A DNA stretch of 42,783 bases from Actinomycetota bacterium. GTDB lineage: Bacteria; Actinomycetota; Actinomycetes; Nanopelagicales; Nanopelagicaceae. Location of the stretch: contig JAQCKU010000004.1 of assembly GCA_027592195.1 (NCBI GenBank), forward strand, positions 1-42,783, written 5' to 3'. Position 1 is the first letter of the stretch. Each line of letters opens with the position of its first letter. Below, one piece after another: positions 21,464-33,606 of this stretch. A model generated the notes under the pieces. The model did no database searches. It was not told the DNA's origin and was given only the letters and a program-made list of their open reading frames with translations. Both the position numbers and the translations under genes were made by a program.

Positions 21464-22147
21464 ATGAAAAATACTCAAGCACACGGCTCGGCTATCAAGG
21501 GAATCCTTGGAACCAAGCTCGGTATGACACAGGTCTTTGATGAGCAGAACAAAGTTATTCCTGTAACTGTCATTGAAGCCGGACCATGCGTTGTCACTCA
21601 AGTTCGTACCACTGAAAAAGATGGTTACGAGGCTGTTCAGTTGGCATTTGGCGCAGTAGATCCTCGCAAAGTAACAAAGCCTGAAGCAGGCCACTTTGCC
21701 AAGGCCGGCGTTACCCCACGTAGAGAGGTAGCTGAACTTCGCACAACAAGTGCAAACTCCTACACAGTGGGCCAAGAGATTAAAGCTGATCTTTTTAACC
21801 CTGGTGAAATTATTGATGCCACTGGAACCTCGCTTGGAAAGGGAACTGCTGGTGTTATGAAGCGCCACAATTTCCGTGGATTTGGCGATGGACACGGTGT
21901 TGAGAGAAAACATAGAACTTCAGGTTCTATCGGTAACCGAACCACACCTGGTCGAGTTTTCAAAGGCAAGCGAATGATGGGTCGCATGGGTATTGAAACT
22001 GTTACCTTGCAAAACCTTAAAGTGGTCAAAGTTGATGCAGAGAAGAATCTTCTTCTTGTTAGCGGATCAATTCCTGGCGCTATCGGATCAACAGTTTTCA
22101 TTCGTTCAGCGGCAAAGAAAGCTGCAAATGAAAAGGCAGGTGCATAA
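21464..22147 (+). CDS. rplC: 50S ribosomal protein L3
   Basis: [32 protein letters not shown]. Confidence 0.99.
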   Translation: MKNTQAHGSAIKGILGTKLGMTQVFDEQNKVIPVTVIEAGPCVVTQVRTTEKDGYEAVQLAFGAVDPRKVTKPEAGHFAKAGVTPRREVAELRTTSANSYTVGQEIKADLFNPGEIIDATGTSLGKGTAGVMKRHNFRGFGDGHGVERKHRTSGSIGNRTTPGRVFKGKRMMGRMGIETVTLQNLKVVKVDAEKNLLLVSGSIPGAIGSTVFIRSAAKKAANEKAGA

Positions 22148-22824
22148 TGTCATTAACTCTTGATGTTAAAGATATTGCTGGAAAGAAGACCGGAACGATC
22201 GATCTTCCAGGTGAAATCTTTGATGCTCAAACAAATGTCCCGCTCATTCACCAGGTTGTGACAGCGCAATTAGCTGCAGCTCGCCAAGGAACACATAAGG
22301 CGAAGAACCGTGGTGAGGTAAGTGGTGGTGGAAAGAAACCTTTTAAGCAGAAGGGAACAGGTCGCGCCCGTCAGGGTTCAACTCGTTCACCAAATCAGCG
22401 CCATGGTGGAGTTGCTCATGGTCCAGTTCCACGTAAATATGATCAACGCACACCTAAGAAGATGATCAAGGCTGCCCTTGCTGGCGTGCTCTCTGATCGT
22501 CAACGAAATGAGCGTATCCATGTTGTTGAAGGAATCTTTGCTGTTGAAAATACAAAAGGTGCGCTCGCTGCGGTTAGACAGTTCTCAGAGCGTAAGCGCG
22601 CCCTTGTAGTTCTTTCACGTAGCGAAGAGCCAGCTTGGCTGAAGTTACGTAACGCAGAGGGTCTTCACCTGATCGCATCTGATCAACTCAACGCCTATGA
22701 CGTTGTTGTTGCTGATGATGTCATCTTCTCTTCAGGAGCGCTTAAAGAATTTATCTCTGGCCCGGCAAAGGGTAAGTCAGCAACTGCGGTTGCTCGCGAA
22801 AGTGAAGTCGAGGTGTCAGCATGA
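22147..22824 (+). CDS. rplD: 50S ribosomal protein L4
   Basis: [35 protein letters not shown]. Confidence 0.99.
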   Translation: MSLTLDVKDIAGKKTGTIDLPGEIFDAQTNVPLIHQVVTAQLAAARQGTHKAKNRGEVSGGGKKPFKQKGTGRARQGSTRSPNQRHGGVAHGPVPRKYDQRTPKKMIKAALAGVLSDRQRNERIHVVEGIFAVENTKGALAAVRQFSERKRALVVLSRSEEPAWLKLRNAEGLHLIASDQLNAYDVVVADDVIFSSGALKEFISGPAKGKSATAVARESEVEVSA

Positions 22825-23114
22825 AAGATTATCGAGACGTTCTCATCGCTCCAGTAGTTTCTGAAAAATCCTATGGGCTACTTGATCAGAATAAGTACAC
22901 ATTTTTGGTTGCACCTGATGCAAACAAAACTGAGATAAAGATTGCTGTAGAGAAAATCTTCAAAGTTGAGGTGCTGAAAGTGAACACAATCAACCGTGAA
23001 GGTAAGACCAAGACAACACGTTTTGGTCGCGGCAAGCGTAAAGACACCAAGCGGGCAATTGTCTCAGTAGCTCCTGGTCAACGAATCGACATCTTCGGAG
23101 GACCGGTTGGATAA
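22821..23114 (+). CDS. rplW: 50S ribosomal protein L23
   Basis: [25 protein letters not shown]. Confidence 0.98.
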   Translation: MKDYRDVLIAPVVSEKSYGLLDQNKYTFLVAPDANKTEIKIAVEKIFKVEVLKVNTINREGKTKTTRFGRGKRKDTKRAIVSVAPGQRIDIFGGPVG

Positions 23115-23172
23115 ATCCGCAAGGATTTAATTAACCAGTCTTAAGAGTAGAAAAGAAAAGGTAGAAGGAAAA

Positions 23173-24006
23173 ATGGCACTTCGTAAGTACAAGCCAAGAA
23201 CGCCTGGCACTCGAACCAAGAGTGTGGCTGACTTTGCTGAAGTAACACGATCCACTCCGGAAAAGTCGTTGGTTCGTCCGATCAATTCCAAGGGTGGCCG
23301 TAACGCTTCCGGCAAGATCACTACACGTCATCAAGGTGGCGGACATAAGCGCGCATATCGCGTTATTGATTTTGTTCGTAACGATAAAGATGGCATCCCA
23401 GCAAAGGTTGCTCATATCGAATACGATCCAAACCGGACTGCACGTATCGCTCTCCTTCATTTTGCTGATGGCGAGAAGCGCTACATCGTTGCACCTAACA
23501 AATTGAACCAAGGCGATACAGTTGAAACTGGCGCAGGTGCCGATATCAAGCCTGGTAATAATTTGCCACTTCGCAATATCCCGGTAGGTACTGTCGTTCA
23601 TGCAGTTGAAATTCGTCCTGGCGGAGGAGCAAAGCTTGCTCGCAGCGCTGGTACATCAATTCAGCTTGTTGCAAAAGATGGTCCGTATGCGCAACTGCGT
23701 ATGCCTTCAGGTGAAATCAGAAATGTTGATGTTCGTTGCCGAGCAACCGTTGGTGAAGTTGGTAACGCAGAACAATCCAATATCTCCTATGGAAAAGCTG
23801 GACGTATGCGCTGGAAAGGCCGTCGTCCAACAGTTCGTGGTGTTGTTATGAACCCTGTTGATCACCCACATGGTGGTGGTGAAGGAAAGACCTCTGGTGG
23901 TCGCCATCCAGTATCACCTTGGGGTAAGCCTGAATCTCGTACACGTAAGAAGAAAGCAAGCGATCAACTCATTGTCCGTCGTCGTCCAGCAAACAAGGCC
24001 CGTTAA
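23173..24006 (+). CDS. rplB: 50S ribosomal protein L2
   Basis: [50 protein letters not shown]. Confidence 0.99.
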   Translation: MALRKYKPRTPGTRTKSVADFAEVTRSTPEKSLVRPINSKGGRNASGKITTRHQGGGHKRAYRVIDFVRNDKDGIPAKVAHIEYDPNRTARIALLHFADGEKRYIVAPNKLNQGDTVETGAGADIKPGNNLPLRNIPVGTVVHAVEIRPGGGAKLARSAGTSIQLVAKDGPYAQLRMPSGEIRNVDVRCRATVGEVGNAEQSNISYGKAGRMRWKGRRPTVRGVVMNPVDHPHGGGEGKTSGGRHPVSPWGKPESRTRKKKASDQLIVRRRPANKAR

Positions 24007-24015
24007 GGAGAGCGC

Positions 24016-24300
24016 ATGGCACGAAGCTTAAAGAAAGGTCCATTCGTGGACGCTCACCTTGAAAAGAAGGTGGATGGCCAGAACGAGAAGAACACCAAGA
24101 CTGTTATTAAGACTTGGTCACGTCGTTCAACGATCACTCCTTCCATGATTGGTCACACCATCGCTGTTCATGATGGCCGCAAGCATGTTCCAGTCTTTAT
24201 TACTGACTCAATGATTGGCCATAAACTCGGTGAGTTTGCGCCAACTCGTACCTTTAGAGGACATATCAAGGGTGACGATCGGAGGGCAAAAGTTGGCTAA
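24016..24300 (+). CDS. rpsS: 30S ribosomal protein S19
   Basis: [19 protein letters not shown]. Confidence 0.99.
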   Translation: MARSLKKGPFVDAHLEKKVDGQNEKNTKTVIKTWSRRSTITPSMIGHTIAVHDGRKHVPVFITDSMIGHKLGEFAPTRTFRGHIKGDDRRAKVG

Positions 24301-24787
24301 TTCAACTGCGTTAGTCGCAACTGCGAAAGCTCGTGGTCTGCGGGTAACACCTCAGAAAGCTCGCCGCGTTGTCAATATGATCCGCGGTCAGCGTCTTGAT
24401 CAAGCGCTTAACATCGTTAAGTTCTCGCCACAGATTGCGGTGAGTGAAGATGTTTATGTTCTTCTTAACTCTGCTCTTGCCAATGCAAAGCAGAAAAATC
24501 CAAATATCCGTGACGCCAAAGAGCTCTGGGTAACTGAAGCGGTAGTCAATGAAGGCATGACTATGAAGCGCTTTAGACCACGAGCACAAGGACGCGGTTA
24601 TCAGATCCTTAAGCGTTCAAGCCAGATCTCTGTTGTGATCTCTGATGATAAAAACTATCGTCCAGATCTCAAGATAGATAAGAAAATAGAGAAGGAACCT
24701 ACTCCAGTAGTCGAAGCTAAAGTAAATTCCGAAGCTACCTCAACTGCTGAAGTTAGCGCTGCAACCGGAGAGGAAGTGAGTAAGTAA
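24293..24787 (+). CDS. rplV: 50S ribosomal protein L22
   Basis: TTG start at 24293 (SD ggaggg) is preferred over the track start at 24215, which lies inside rps[25 protein letters not shown]. Confidence 0.97.
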   Translation: MANSTALVATAKARGLRVTPQKARRVVNMIRGQRLDQALNIVKFSPQIAVSEDVYVLLNSALANAKQKNPNIRDAKELWVTEAVVNEGMTMKRFRPRAQGRGYQILKRSSQISVVISDDKNYRPDLKIDKKIEKEPTPVVEAKVNSEATSTAEVSAATGEEVSK

Positions 24788-25650
24788 TGGGTCAAAAAAT
24801 AAACCCGCATGGCTTCCGCCTCGGTATTACAACTGAGTACAAATCTCGTTGGTATGCAGAGAAGCTCTATAAGGATTATGTAAAAGAAGATGTCATGATC
24901 CGTCGGATGATGCATAAGAAAATGGAGCGCGCTGGAGTTTCCCGCATTGAGATCGAACGTACTCGTGAAAAGGTCCGTATCGATCTACATACAGCTCGAC
25001 CAGGAATTGTTATTGGTCGTCGCGGAACCGAAGCTGACAAGCTCCGTCTTGATCTTGAAAAATTAACCGGCAAGCAGGTTCAACTCAATATTCTTGAAGT
25101 AAAGAATGCAGAGACTGATGCTCAGCTTGTTGCTCAGGGCATCGCAGAACAACTTGCAGCTCGTGTCTCCTTTAGACGTGCAATGCGTAAGGGAATGCAG
25201 ACAGCTTTGAAGGCTGGCGCAAAGGGCATCCGTGTTCAATGTGGTGGTCGACTTGGTGGCGCTGAAATGTCACGGTCAGAGTTCTATCGAGAAGGTCGAG
25301 TACCTCTTCACACCCTCCGCGCCGATATTGATTATGGCTTCCATGAAGCTCATACAACTTTTGGCCGTATTGGTGTAAAGGTCTGGATCTATAAAGGTGA
25401 AGTTATTGAATCTCGCGCCGAGCGTGAAGCTGCAGCCCTTGCAGCAGTAAAAGCGGCGAAAGAGCAACGAACTTCTCGTCAACAACGTCCCCGTGCGCCA
25501 AAAGGTGAAGTGACTATCTCTCAATCAGAGCCGGTGGCTCAAGCTCCCATAGTGGAAGCACCAGTTGCTCAAGCTCCAATAGTGGAAGCACCAGTTGACC
25601 AAGCACCAGTTGTTGAAACTCCAGTAACTAACGAGGGAGGCGAGGCGTAA
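24787..25650 (+). CDS. rpsC: 30S ribosomal protein S3
   Basis: [24 protein letters not shown]; repetitive [11 protein letters not shown]-terminal tail. Confidence 0.99.
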   Translation: MGQKINPHGFRLGITTEYKSRWYAEKLYKDYVKEDVMIRRMMHKKMERAGVSRIEIERTREKVRIDLHTARPGIVIGRRGTEADKLRLDLEKLTGKQVQLNILEVKNAETDAQLVAQGIAEQLAARVSFRRAMRKGMQTALKAGAKGIRVQCGGRLGGAEMSRSEFYREGRVPLHTLRADIDYGFHEAHTTFGRIGVKVWIYKGEVIESRAEREAAALAAVKAAKEQRTSRQQRPRAPKGEVTISQSEPVAQAPIVEAPVAQAPIVEAPVDQAPVVETPVTNEGGEA

Positions 25651-26064
25651 ATGTTAATTCCACGTCGCGTTAAACATCGTAAGCAGCACCATCCTAAGCG
25701 AAGCGGTAAAGCTAAAGGCGGAACCACTCCTTCATTTGGAGACTTTGGAATTCAAGCTCTAGAGGGTGGTTATGTAACCAACCGTCAGATTGAAGCAGCT
25801 CGTATTGCGATGACTCGTTACATCAAACGAGGTGGAAAAGTTTGGATCAATATTTATCCAGATCGACCGCTAACTAAGAAGCCAGCAGAAACTCGTATGG
25901 GTTCTGGTAAGGGATCACCAGAGTGGTGGATTGCAAACATTAAGCCAGGTCGCGTGATGTTTGAAATCTCTGGTGTCAGTGAAGAAGTTGCAACTGCGGC
26001 AATGACTCGTGCAATTCACAAGCTCCCAGTGAAGTGTCGCGTTATCCGTCGCGAGGAGGCATAA
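25651..26064 (+). CDS. rplP: 50S ribosomal protein L16
   Basis: [24 protein letters not shown]. Confidence 0.99.
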   Translation: MLIPRRVKHRKQHHPKRSGKAKGGTTPSFGDFGIQALEGGYVTNRQIEAARIAMTRYIKRGGKVWINIYPDRPLTKKPAETRMGSGKGSPEWWIANIKPGRVMFEISGVSEEVATAAMTRAIHKLPVKCRVIRREEA

Positions 26065-26283
26065 ATGGCAAAAAGCGAAAAAATTGAAGAGCTACGCGCT
26101 CTTCCAGTAGAAGAGTTACAAGAGAAAGTTAAAGGCTTGAAAGAAGAGCTATTTAACCTTCGATTCCAAGCTGCTACTGGTCAACTAGAGAGCCATGGTC
26201 GACTTGGCGCTGTCCGTAAAGAGATTGCGCGGATCTATACGATCTTGCGTGAACGAGAATTAGGTATCGGAGGTGCTGCATGA
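26065..26283 (+). CDS. rpmC: 50S ribosomal protein L29
   Basis: [26 protein letters not shown]. Confidence 0.98.
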   Translation: MAKSEKIEELRALPVEELQEKVKGLKEELFNLRFQAATGQLESHGRLGAVRKEIARIYTILRERELGIGGAA

Positions 26284-26540
26284 GCGAGAAGCGTCCCTTC
26301 CGCAAAACCCGTGAAGGCATAGTAGTCAGCGACAAGATGGATAAAACTGTTGTTGTTCTTGTGCAAGATCGAGCAGCGCATAGCCTTTATTCAAAAGTTA
26401 TGACAAAGAGTAAGAAATTTAAGGCCCACGATGAGGAAAACTCAGCGGGCATCGGCGATCGAGTCCTGATCATGGAGACGAGACCGTTATCGGCAACTAA
26501 GCGTTGGCGAGTGGTCCAGATCCTTGAGAAGGCAAAGTAA
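26280..26540 (+). CDS. rpsQ: 30S ribosomal protein S17
   Basis: [21 protein letters not shown]. Confidence 0.98.
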   Translation: MSEKRPFRKTREGIVVSDKMDKTVVVLVQDRAAHSLYSKVMTKSKKFKAHDEENSAGIGDRVLIMETRPLSATKRWRVVQILEKAK

Positions 26541-26572
26541 CCCCGAGATATAAAGAGAAAAGGTAGAGAAGA

Positions 26573-26941
26573 ATGATTCAGCAAGAATCAAGGCTACGCG
26601 TGGCAGATAACACTGGCGCGCGCGAACTGCTCTGCATCCGTGTACTCGGTGGTACCAAGCGACGTTACGCAAGTATCGGTGATGTCATTGTCTGCTCAGT
26701 TAAAGATGCTATTCCTGGCGGTCAGGTTAAGAAAGGTGAGGTCGTAAAGGCCGTCATCGTTCGTACCAAGAAAGAGAACCGTCGAGCCGATGGTAGCTAC
26801 ATTAAATTTGATGAAAATGCTGCCGTAATTATTAAAGATGACATGGAGCCACGAGGAACTCGTATTTTCGGACCAGTTGCTCGAGAGCTTCGTGATAAGC
26901 GCTTTATGAAGATTATTTCATTAGCTCCGGAGGTGATTTAA
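26573..26941 (+). CDS. rplN: 50S ribosomal protein L14
   Basis: [27 protein letters not shown]. Confidence 0.99.
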   Translation: MIQQESRLRVADNTGARELLCIRVLGGTKRRYASIGDVIVCSVKDAIPGGQVKKGEVVKAVIVRTKKENRRADGSYIKFDENAAVIIKDDMEPRGTRIFGPVARELRDKRFMKIISLAPEVI

Positions 26942-27259
26942 ATGGCCCGTATTAAAAAAGGTGATCGCGTCCTCGTGATTGCTGGAAAAGATAAGGGAAT
27001 CACTGGAACAGTTCTTAAAGTTGATCTTGTAAAGGAGCGCGTTCTTGTAGAGGGCGTTAACCGAGTAAAGAAACATACTAAAGAGAGCACCAGCGATCGT
27101 GGCGTTAAGACCGGTGGAATTCTTACCGTTGAGGCGCCAATCCATTACTCAAATGTGATGCTCTTGGATGAAGATAATCAAGCAACACGGATTGCTGTTC
27201 GCAAAGACGAGGCTGGCAAAAATGTCCGCATCTCTCGTCGGACCGGGAAGGACATCTAA
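26942..27259 (+). CDS. rplX: 50S ribosomal protein L24
   Basis: [23 protein letters not shown]. Confidence 0.98.
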   Translation: MARIKKGDRVLVIAGKDKGITGTVLKVDLVKERVLVEGVNRVKKHTKESTSDRGVKTGGILTVEAPIHYSNVMLLDEDNQATRIAVRKDEAGKNVRISRRTGKDI

Positions 27260-27816
27260 TGAGTATTGCTGCGCAACCACGCTTTAAGTCGCGATATCGA
27301 GAGCAGATTGCTCCGAAGCTAAAAGAAGAATTTGGTTACAAAAATGTAATGCAGATTCCTTCTATCACAAAGATCATCGTCAATATGGGCGTTGGAGAAG
27401 CTGCTAAAGACTCCAAGTTGATCGAGGGCGCAGTCCGTGATCTCACCATCATCACAGGACAAAAACCGATTGTCACCAAAGCACGTAAATCGATAGCTAA
27501 CTTTAAATTACGTGAAGGAATGCCTATCGGTGCACATGTGACGATGCGCGGTGATCGGATGTGGGAGTTCTTTGATCGCCTCCTTTCAGTATCACTTCCA
27601 CGTGTCCGTGACTTCCGAGGGCTTTCACCAAAGCAATTTGATGGGAAAGGTAATTACACCTTCGGCGTTACTGAGCAGGTTGTATTTGCTGAGATTCCTC
27701 AAGACAAGATTGATCGCGTTCGTGGTATGGATATCACGATCGTGACCACTGCCAAGAATGATAGTGAAGGCCTTGCGCTCCTACGTGCGTTTGGTTTTCC
27801 GTTCGCAGAGAAATAA
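27259..27816 (+). CDS. rplE: 50S ribosomal protein L5
   Basis: [27 protein letters not shown]. Confidence 0.99.
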   Translation: MSIAAQPRFKSRYREQIAPKLKEEFGYKNVMQIPSITKIIVNMGVGEAAKDSKLIEGAVRDLTIITGQKPIVTKARKSIANFKLREGMPIGAHVTMRGDRMWEFFDRLLSVSLPRVRDFRGLSPKQFDGKGNYTFGVTEQVVFAEIPQDKIDRVRGMDITIVTTAKNDSEGLALLRAFGFPFAEK

Positions 27817-27828
27817 AAGGGTAAAAAT

Positions 27829-28014
27829 ATGGCAAAAACGAGCCTAAAAGTAAAAGCAAGCAGGAAGCCAAAGTTCAAGGTACGTGGGTACACCCGTTGC
27901 CAACGCTGCGGTCGTCCTCACTCTGTTTATAAGAAATTCGGCATATGCCGCGTGTGCTTCCGTGAGATGGCACACCGTGGTGAACTACCTGGTATCTCAA
28001 AAGCAAGTTGGTAA
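27829..28014 (+). CDS. rpsN: 30S ribosomal protein S14 type Z
   Basis: 61 aa with CxxC...Cxx[34 protein letters not shown]. Confidence 0.98.
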   Translation: MAKTSLKVKASRKPKFKVRGYTRCQRCGRPHSVYKKFGICRVCFREMAHRGELPGISKASW

Positions 28015-28081
28015 TAACTATCGGAAAGGTCCTTGGTGAGATCATCAAGGAAACCACTCGAAGAAGGGCCCAAGGCCAAAG

Positions 28082-28486
28082 ATGACAATGACAGATCCGA
28101 TTGCGGACATGCTTAGCCGTCTCCGCAATGCCAATATGGCCTACCACGATACGGTTGGAATGCCGTCTTCGTCGGTTAAGGTGCGTATCGCAGTGATCCT
28201 TCAACAAGAGGGCTATATCGCTGGTTATAAAGTTGAAGAGAATAAAGAAGGTTTCGGTAAAACGCTGGTACTTGATCTTAAGTACGGTTCAAATCGCGAA
28301 CGCTCCATCGCTGGACTCCGTCGCGTCTCCAAACCAGGACTTCGTGTTTATGCCAAGTCAACAGGGCTACCAAAAGTGCTTGGTGGGCTAGGCGTTGCCA
28401 TCATCTCAACTTCACAAGGGCTGCTTACAGATAGGCAAGCCAATAAAAACGGGGTAGGCGGAGAAGTTCTCGCCTACGTATGGTGA
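28082..28486 (+). CDS. rpsH: 30S ribosomal protein S8
   Basis: [23 protein letters not shown]; start may be 28088 instead. Confidence 0.98.
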   Translation: MTMTDPIADMLSRLRNANMAYHDTVGMPSSSVKVRIAVILQQEGYIAGYKVEENKEGFGKTLVLDLKYGSNRERSIAGLRRVSKPGLRVYAKSTGLPKVLGGLGVAIISTSQGLLTDRQANKNGVGGEVLAYVW

Positions 28487-28492
28487 TCTAAT

Positions 28493-29032
28493 ATGTCACG
28501 AATCGGAAGATTGCCCATCCCAGTTCCATCCGGCGTTGAAGTTTCATTAAACGGTAGCGCGATCTCAGTGAAAGGCCCTAAAGGAACTCTCTCAATGATT
28601 GTTTCTGAGCCGATTACTGTCTCTAAAGAAGAGAGCGCACTTGTTGTCATTCGACCTAACGATGAGCGTCGAGCGAAAGAGCTACATGGCCTTTCCAGAA
28701 CGTTGATTTCAAATATGGTCACTGGTGTAACAACTGGTTACTCAAAGAAGATCATTCTTGCAGGCGTTGGCTACCGTGTAGCGTTGAAGGGGAGCGATCT
28801 TGAGTTCCAACTTGGTTACTCACATAACATTCTCTTTCCTGCTCCAGAAGGTATTACCTTTATATCGCCTTCGCAGACAGAGTTAGAGGTTTCAGGAATC
28901 GATAAGCAGCTTGTCGGAGAGACAGTTGCAAAGATTCAGAAGCTACGTAAAGCCGATCCTTACAAAGGTAAAGGCCTTTATCTCCAAGGTGCGCGCATCC
29001 GTCGTAAAGCTGGTAAGGCAGGTAAGAAGTAA
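28493..29032 (+). CDS. rplF: 50S ribosomal protein L6
   Basis: [31 protein letters not shown]. Confidence 0.98.
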   Translation: MSRIGRLPIPVPSGVEVSLNGSAISVKGPKGTLSMIVSEPITVSKEESALVVIRPNDERRAKELHGLSRTLISNMVTGVTTGYSKKIILAGVGYRVALKGSDLEFQLGYSHNILFPAPEGITFISPSQTELEVSGIDKQLVGETVAKIQKLRKADPYKGKGLYLQGARIRRKAGKAGKK

Positions 29033-29403
29033 TGAGAAAAAAGATAGTTAAGGGTTCTTCACAGGTTGCAAGAATCCGTCGCCATTTCCGAGTCCGTAAA
29101 AAGGTCTCAGGAACGCCAGAGCGACCACGTCTTGTTGTTACCCGCTCGGCTCGCCATGTTGTTGCACAGATCGTTGATGACAGTAAGTCGATCACGCTAG
29201 CTTCCGCTTCAACAATGGAGGCTGATCTACGTCAGGTGAGTGCAGATAAGACAAAGAAGGCTCGCCAAGTTGGAGAACTTGTTGCAGAGCGCGCAAAGGC
29301 AAAAGGAATTTCTGTAGTTGTTTTTGATCGTGGCGGTAACCGCTTCCATGGTCGAGTGGCAGCGTTGGCAGAAGGAGCTCGCGAAAAGGGATTGGACTTC
29401 TAA
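29032..29403 (+). CDS. rplR: 50S ribosomal protein L18
   Basis: [34 protein letters not shown]. Confidence 0.98.
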   Translation: MRKKIVKGSSQVARIRRHFRVRKKVSGTPERPRLVVTRSARHVVAQIVDDSKSITLASASTMEADLRQVSADKTKKARQVGELVAERAKAKGISVVVFDRGGNRFHGRVAALAEGAREKGLDF

Positions 29404-30042
29404 ATGACACCTACTGAGAAGCAAGGCCGAGAAGCGGGAGCAGGAGCAACTGCTACGACAAAGCCAGATCGTCGTGAACGTCGCCCCCGCGAAGATCGCG
29501 CTGAAAAAAGTCCTTATATTGAGCGAGTTGTCCTCGTTAACCGAGTAGCTAAAGTCGTTCAAGGTGGACGTCGATTCTCCTTCACCGCACTTGTCGTGGT
29601 TGGTGATGGAAATGGAAATCTTGGAATTGGTTATGGGAAGGCAAAAGAAGTTCCACAGGCGATTGCGAAAGCAATCGAAGAGGCGAAAAAATCCTTCTTC
29701 AGCGTTCCGCGACTTGGAACAACAATTCCACACCCAGTCCAAGGTGAGAAGGCAGCCGGAGTAGTACTTCTTCGCCCTGCAGCTCCTGGTACCGGTGTTA
29801 TTGCTGGAGGACCTGTCCGTGCGGTTTTAGAGTGTGCAGGAATTTCTGATGTGCTCACTAAATCACTTGGATCAAATAATCCAATCAATATGGTTCATGC
29901 CACTGTTACTGCTCTAAAGATGTTGGAATCTCCTACTGCAATCGCTGCTCGACGCGGAAAATCGCTAGAAGATGTTGCTCCAGCAGCAATTGCACGTGCG
30001 GTTCATGCGAGCAACTCAGCAATTGCTAAGGCAGGTGCATAG
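29404..30042 (+). CDS. rpsE: 30S ribosomal protein S5
   Basis: [46 protein letters not shown]. Confidence 0.99.
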   Translation: MTPTEKQGREAGAGATATTKPDRRERRPREDRAEKSPYIERVVLVNRVAKVVQGGRRFSFTALVVVGDGNGNLGIGYGKAKEVPQAIAKAIEEAKKSFFSVPRLGTTIPHPVQGEKAAGVVLLRPAAPGTGVIAGGPVRAVLECAGISDVLTKSLGSNNPINMVHATVTALKMLESPTAIAARRGKSLEDVAPAAIARAVHASNSAIAKAGA

Positions 30043-30046
30043 TTTC

Positions 30047-30229
30047 ATGCCTAGACTTAAAGTGACTCAAATCCGTTCAAAGGTAGCTAATATTCCAAGC
30101 CAACGCGAAACTCTCCGTTCATTGGGGTTGAAGCGAATTGGTGATGTTGTGGTGAAGGAAGATCGTCCAGAGATTCGTGGAATGGTCTATGCAGTTCGCC
30201 ATCTCGTAGAAGTTGAGGAGGTTGAATAA
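30047..30229 (+). CDS. rpmD: 50S ribosomal protein L30
   Basis: [60 protein letters not shown]; in the same frame as track ORF 29972..30229 but starting at 30047. Confidence 0.96.
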   Translation: MPRLKVTQIRSKVANIPSQRETLRSLGLKRIGDVVVKEDRPEIRGMVYAVRHLVEVEEVE

Positions 30230-30669
30230 TGGTGCTCAAGGTTCATCATTTACGTCCAGCTCCAGGTGCTAAAAAAGCTAAGACTCGTAAGGGTCGCGGT
30301 GAGGCATCAAAGGGTAAGACTGCAGGTCGTGGCGGTAAAGGAACACATGCTCGAAATACAGTTCGCGCTGGTTTTGAGGGTGGTCAGATGCCGCTGGTAC
30401 AGAGACTTCCAAAGATGCGAGGATTTAAAAATCCAGAGCGCGTTGAATTTCAGGCAGTCAATGTGGCCACAATCAATGCGCTATTTCCTAAGGGGGGTAA
30501 AGTGACGGCAGATGATCTTGTTACCGCAGGAGCTGCCCGAAAAGGCCACCTGATCAAGGTTTTAGGTAATGGCGATATCTCAGTTAAGGTCGATCTTGAG
30601 GTACATGCTTTCTCTAGCTCTGCAGCAGATAAGATTTCAGCTGCAGGTGGCACAATCAAGGCTCTCTAA
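30229..30669 (+). CDS. rplO: 50S ribosomal protein L15
   Basis: [45 protein letters not shown]. Confidence 0.98.
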   Translation: MVLKVHHLRPAPGAKKAKTRKGRGEASKGKTAGRGGKGTHARNTVRAGFEGGQMPLVQRLPKMRGFKNPERVEFQAVNVATINALFPKGGKVTADDLVTAGAARKGHLIKVLGNGDISVKVDLEVHAFSSSAADKISAAGGTIKAL

Positions 30670-30750
30670 AGATTTGGCATTAGAGGTATAAAAAGGTTCA
30701 ATTACCGGAGCAGGAAGACAGCAGGAAATTAGTGAGAGGAAAGAGGATCG

Positions 30751-32046
30751 ATGCTACAAGCATTTGGAAAGGCGTTTAAAACTCCTGATCTTCGTCGCAA
30801 GATCTTTTTTACCCTCTCGATCATGGCGCTCTTTCGTTTTGGCTCCATTGTTCCCACACCGGGAGTTTCCTATGAGGCGGTCCAGCGCTGTCTTGCTGTA
30901 GCTGATACCGGTGGACTTTTTGGCCTTATCAACCTTTTCTCTGGTGGAGCCCTCCTTCAACTTTCGATCTTTGCACTTGGGATCATGCCCTATATCACCG
31001 CATCGATCATTGTTCAGTTGTTGACCGTTGTCATTCCTCGATTTGAAGCGTTAAAGAAGGAAGGCTCTTCAGGTAGCGCCAAGTTAACCCAGTACACCAG
31101 ATATTTAACTATCGGACTTGCTGTTTTACAGACCACTGGCTTGATTGCTGTTGCAAGAACTCCCGGTCGTCTCATTCCAGGATGTAACGAAAATATTATT
31201 CCTGATCAAGCATGGAACATTCTGCTTGTGATGGCGGTCGTCATGACTGCTGGTACCTCTGTTGTGATGTGGCTTGGTGAGCTTATTACTGATCGAGGCA
31301 TTGGTAATGGAATGTCGATCTTGATTTTCACCTCAATCGCAGCATCATTTCCTGGACAACTCTGGTCTATCCGCTTAACCAATGGCTGGCCAGTATTTTT
31401 TGCGGTAATTGGTATCGGTCTATTAATTGTTGCTCTCGTAGTCTTAGTTGAACAATCACAACGTCGTATTCCAGTTCAGTATGCAAAGCGCCAGATTGGG
31501 CGCCGTTCCTATGGTGGTAGCTCTACCTATATTCCAATCAAGGTCAACCAAGCAGGAGTTATTCCAGTTATCTTTGCATCATCACTTCTCTATATTCCAT
31601 CCTTGATTACAAGTTTCTCTGGAAGTACAGCGCCTTGGGCGGTATGGATCACAAATAACTTCACCGTAGGAGATAATGGATTTTATATTGCACTCTATGC
31701 CTTCCTCGTCATCTTCTTTGCTTATTTCTATGTAGCGATCTCTTTCAACCCAGAAGAAGTTGCTGAGAATATGCGAAAGTATGGCGGCTTTATCCCTGGT
31801 ATCCGTGCCGGTCGACCGACTGTTGAATATTTACAGTATGTGCTCTCAAGAATTACTGCACCAGGATCTGTCTATCTTGCCTTTGTCGCAATTATTCCGA
31901 TCATTGCACTTATTCTCTTCCAGGCAACTGCTAACTTCCCATTTGGTGGAACTTCAATTCTCATCATGGTTGGAGTTGGTCTTGATACTGCAAAGCAGAT
32001 CGAGAGCCAGCTACAGCAACGCTCTTACGAGGGATTCCTGCGTTAA
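30751..32046 (+). CDS. secY: Preprotein translocase subunit SecY
   Basis: FRFGSIVPTPGVSYEAV, ALGIMPYITASIIVQLL, GIGNGMSILIF. Confidence 0.99.
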   Translation: MLQAFGKAFKTPDLRRKIFFTLSIMALFRFGSIVPTPGVSYEAVQRCLAVADTGGLFGLINLFSGGALLQLSIFALGIMPYITASIIVQLLTVVIPRFEALKKEGSSGSAKLTQYTRYLTIGLAVLQTTGLIAVARTPGRLIPGCNENIIPDQAWNILLVMAVVMTAGTSVVMWLGELITDRGIGNGMSILIFTSIAASFPGQLWSIRLTNGWPVFFAVIGIGLLIVALVVLVEQSQRRIPVQYAKRQIGRRSYGGSSTYIPIKVNQAGVIPVIFASSLLYIPSLITSFSGSTAPWAVWITNNFTVGDNGFYIALYAFLVIFFAYFYVAISFNPEEVAENMRKYGGFIPGIRAGRPTVEYLQYVLSRITAPGSVYLAFVAIIPIIALILFQATANFPFGGTSILIMVGVGLDTAKQIESQLQQRSYEGFLR

Positions 32047-32696
32047 TGCGCTTTATCCTGGTTGGTCCGCCGGGAGCCGGTAAAGGAACGCAAGCAGTAA
32101 ATCTTGCAGCTCACTTTTCGGTGCCTCACATCTCAACAGGGGATATTTTTCGGGCAAATTTAAAAGAAGGTACCCCCTTAGGCCTGGAAGCTAAATCTTT
32201 TATGGACCGTGGTGAATTAGTTCCCGATCAGGTTACCAACAAAATGGTAAAAGATCGCCTCGGTAAAGGTGATTTAGATAATGGATTTCTCTTAGATGGC
32301 TTTCCTCGTAATGTAAGACAGGCAGAGGTCCTTGAAGAAATTCTCGATGAGAAGAAGAGCCCACTGGAGGCAGCTCTCGAGCTCTCAGTTGATAGCGCTG
32401 AAATTATCAATCGCCTCGCAGGGCGTAGAACTTGCCGCAACTGCCAGAGGGCTTTTCATCTTATGTATGAGCGATCAAAAGTTGATGGAGTCTGTGATAG
32501 TTGCGCAGGAGAGCTATATCAAAGAGATGACGATAAAGAAGAGGTGATCAAGCGCCGTTTAGAAGTTTATAGTGAGCAGACTGCGCCAATTATTGATTTT
32601 TACCGTGAGCGAAATATTCTCATAACCATTGCTGCTATGGGTAGCGTTGAAGAAATATCAGAGCGGGCGATAGCTGCCTTGATGGCGCTCAGCTAG
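32046..32696 (+). CDS. adk: Adenylate kinase
   Basis: FILVGPPGAGKGTQAVNLA; Zn-type LID CRNCQRAFH...CDSCAGELYQRDDD. Confidence 0.98.
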   Translation: MRFILVGPPGAGKGTQAVNLAAHFSVPHISTGDIFRANLKEGTPLGLEAKSFMDRGELVPDQVTNKMVKDRLGKGDLDNGFLLDGFPRNVRQAEVLEEILDEKKSPLEAALELSVDSAEIINRLAGRRTCRNCQRAFHLMYERSKVDGVCDSCAGELYQRDDDKEEVIKRRLEVYSEQTAPIIDFYRERNILITIAAMGSVEEISERAIAALMALS

Positions 32697-32704
32697 GAGC
32701 TACC

Positions 32705-33517
32705 TTGGCGATTGAATATAAATCACTTGATGAGTTAAAACTGATGCGTAAAGCCGGGCTCTTAGTTGCGCAAACCCTAGCTCTTATAAAATCTTCCATT
32801 AAACCTGGTATTACCACTTTAGAGTTAGATCAGATCGCAGAGAAAAATATTCGAGATGGTGGTGGAATCCCCTCATTTAAGGGTTATCACGGTTTTCCCG
32901 GATCAATCTGCGCCTCAGTTAATGACGAGATTGTTCATGGTATTCCAGGGGAGCGGGTACTGCAATCAGGAGATGTGATCTCCATCGATTGTGGCGCAAT
33001 TATTGATGGTTGGCATGGTGATGCGGCATTTACCTACGTTGTTGAGCCAGTTGATACCAACGATTTAAGGCTATCTTCAGTATGTGAAGGATCAATGTGG
33101 CGTGGAATTGCAGCTGCAAAAGTCGGTGGAAGGCTCACCGATATTAGTTATGAAATTGAAAAATATATTAATTCACAGGGCAAATATGGAATTCTCCGAG
33201 AATATGGCGGCCATGGAATTGGAAGCGAGATGCATATGGAGCCGCATGTTCTTAATTACGGCAGAAAAGGATTTGGCGCAGAGTTGGTAGTTGGAATGGC
33301 GCTCGCTATCGAACCAATGATCACTCTCGGCACCGAGCGGATGAGAGTTATGGCTGATAAGTGGACAGTGACTTCTGTTGATGGATCTCGCGGCGCACAT
33401 TGGGAGCATACATTTGCGCTCATGCCAGATGAAAAACTTTTTGTTTTAACCGCTCTCGATGGTGGAAGAGAAAAACTTGCTGAGCTGGGCGTTGAAATTT
33501 CTACGCTCATATCTTAA
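32705..33517 (+). CDS. map: Type I methionyl aminopeptidase
   Basis: TTG start; SVNDEIVHGIPG, ISIDCGAIIDGWHGDAAFTY, GHGIGSEMHMEPHVLNYG. Confidence 0.97.
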   Translation: MAIEYKSLDELKLMRKAGLLVAQTLALIKSSIKPGITTLELDQIAEKNIRDGGGIPSFKGYHGFPGSICASVNDEIVHGIPGERVLQSGDVISIDCGAIIDGWHGDAAFTYVVEPVDTNDLRLSSVCEGSMWRGIAAAKVGGRLTDISYEIEKYINSQGKYGILREYGGHGIGSEMHMEPHVLNYGRKGFGAELVVGMALAIEPMITLGTERMRVMADKWTVTSVDGSRGAHWEHTFALMPDEKLFVLTALDGGREKLAELGVEISTLIS

Positions 33518-33569
33518 ACACTCACTATTTTCACAGGATTTTTTCATTTTCTGCTGCGCTTAACGAAAA

Positions 33570-33600
33570 TTGACCGCTCAGCAGAGTTGGTTGCTACGGT
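33570..33600 (+). promoter_or_regulatory. Candidate leaderless promoter of the DapB-like gene
   Basis: TTGACC - 19 bp - TACGGT, with the -10 ending 6 bp before ATG 33607; no clear SD. Confidence 0.45.
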
Positions 33601-33606
33601 CAAGGC

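Noticed and set aside
29227-29742. 171-aa minus-strand ORF across rplR/rpsE
   Set aside because: Antisense to two conserved r-protein genes; Cys/Ser-rich and without recognisable domains.
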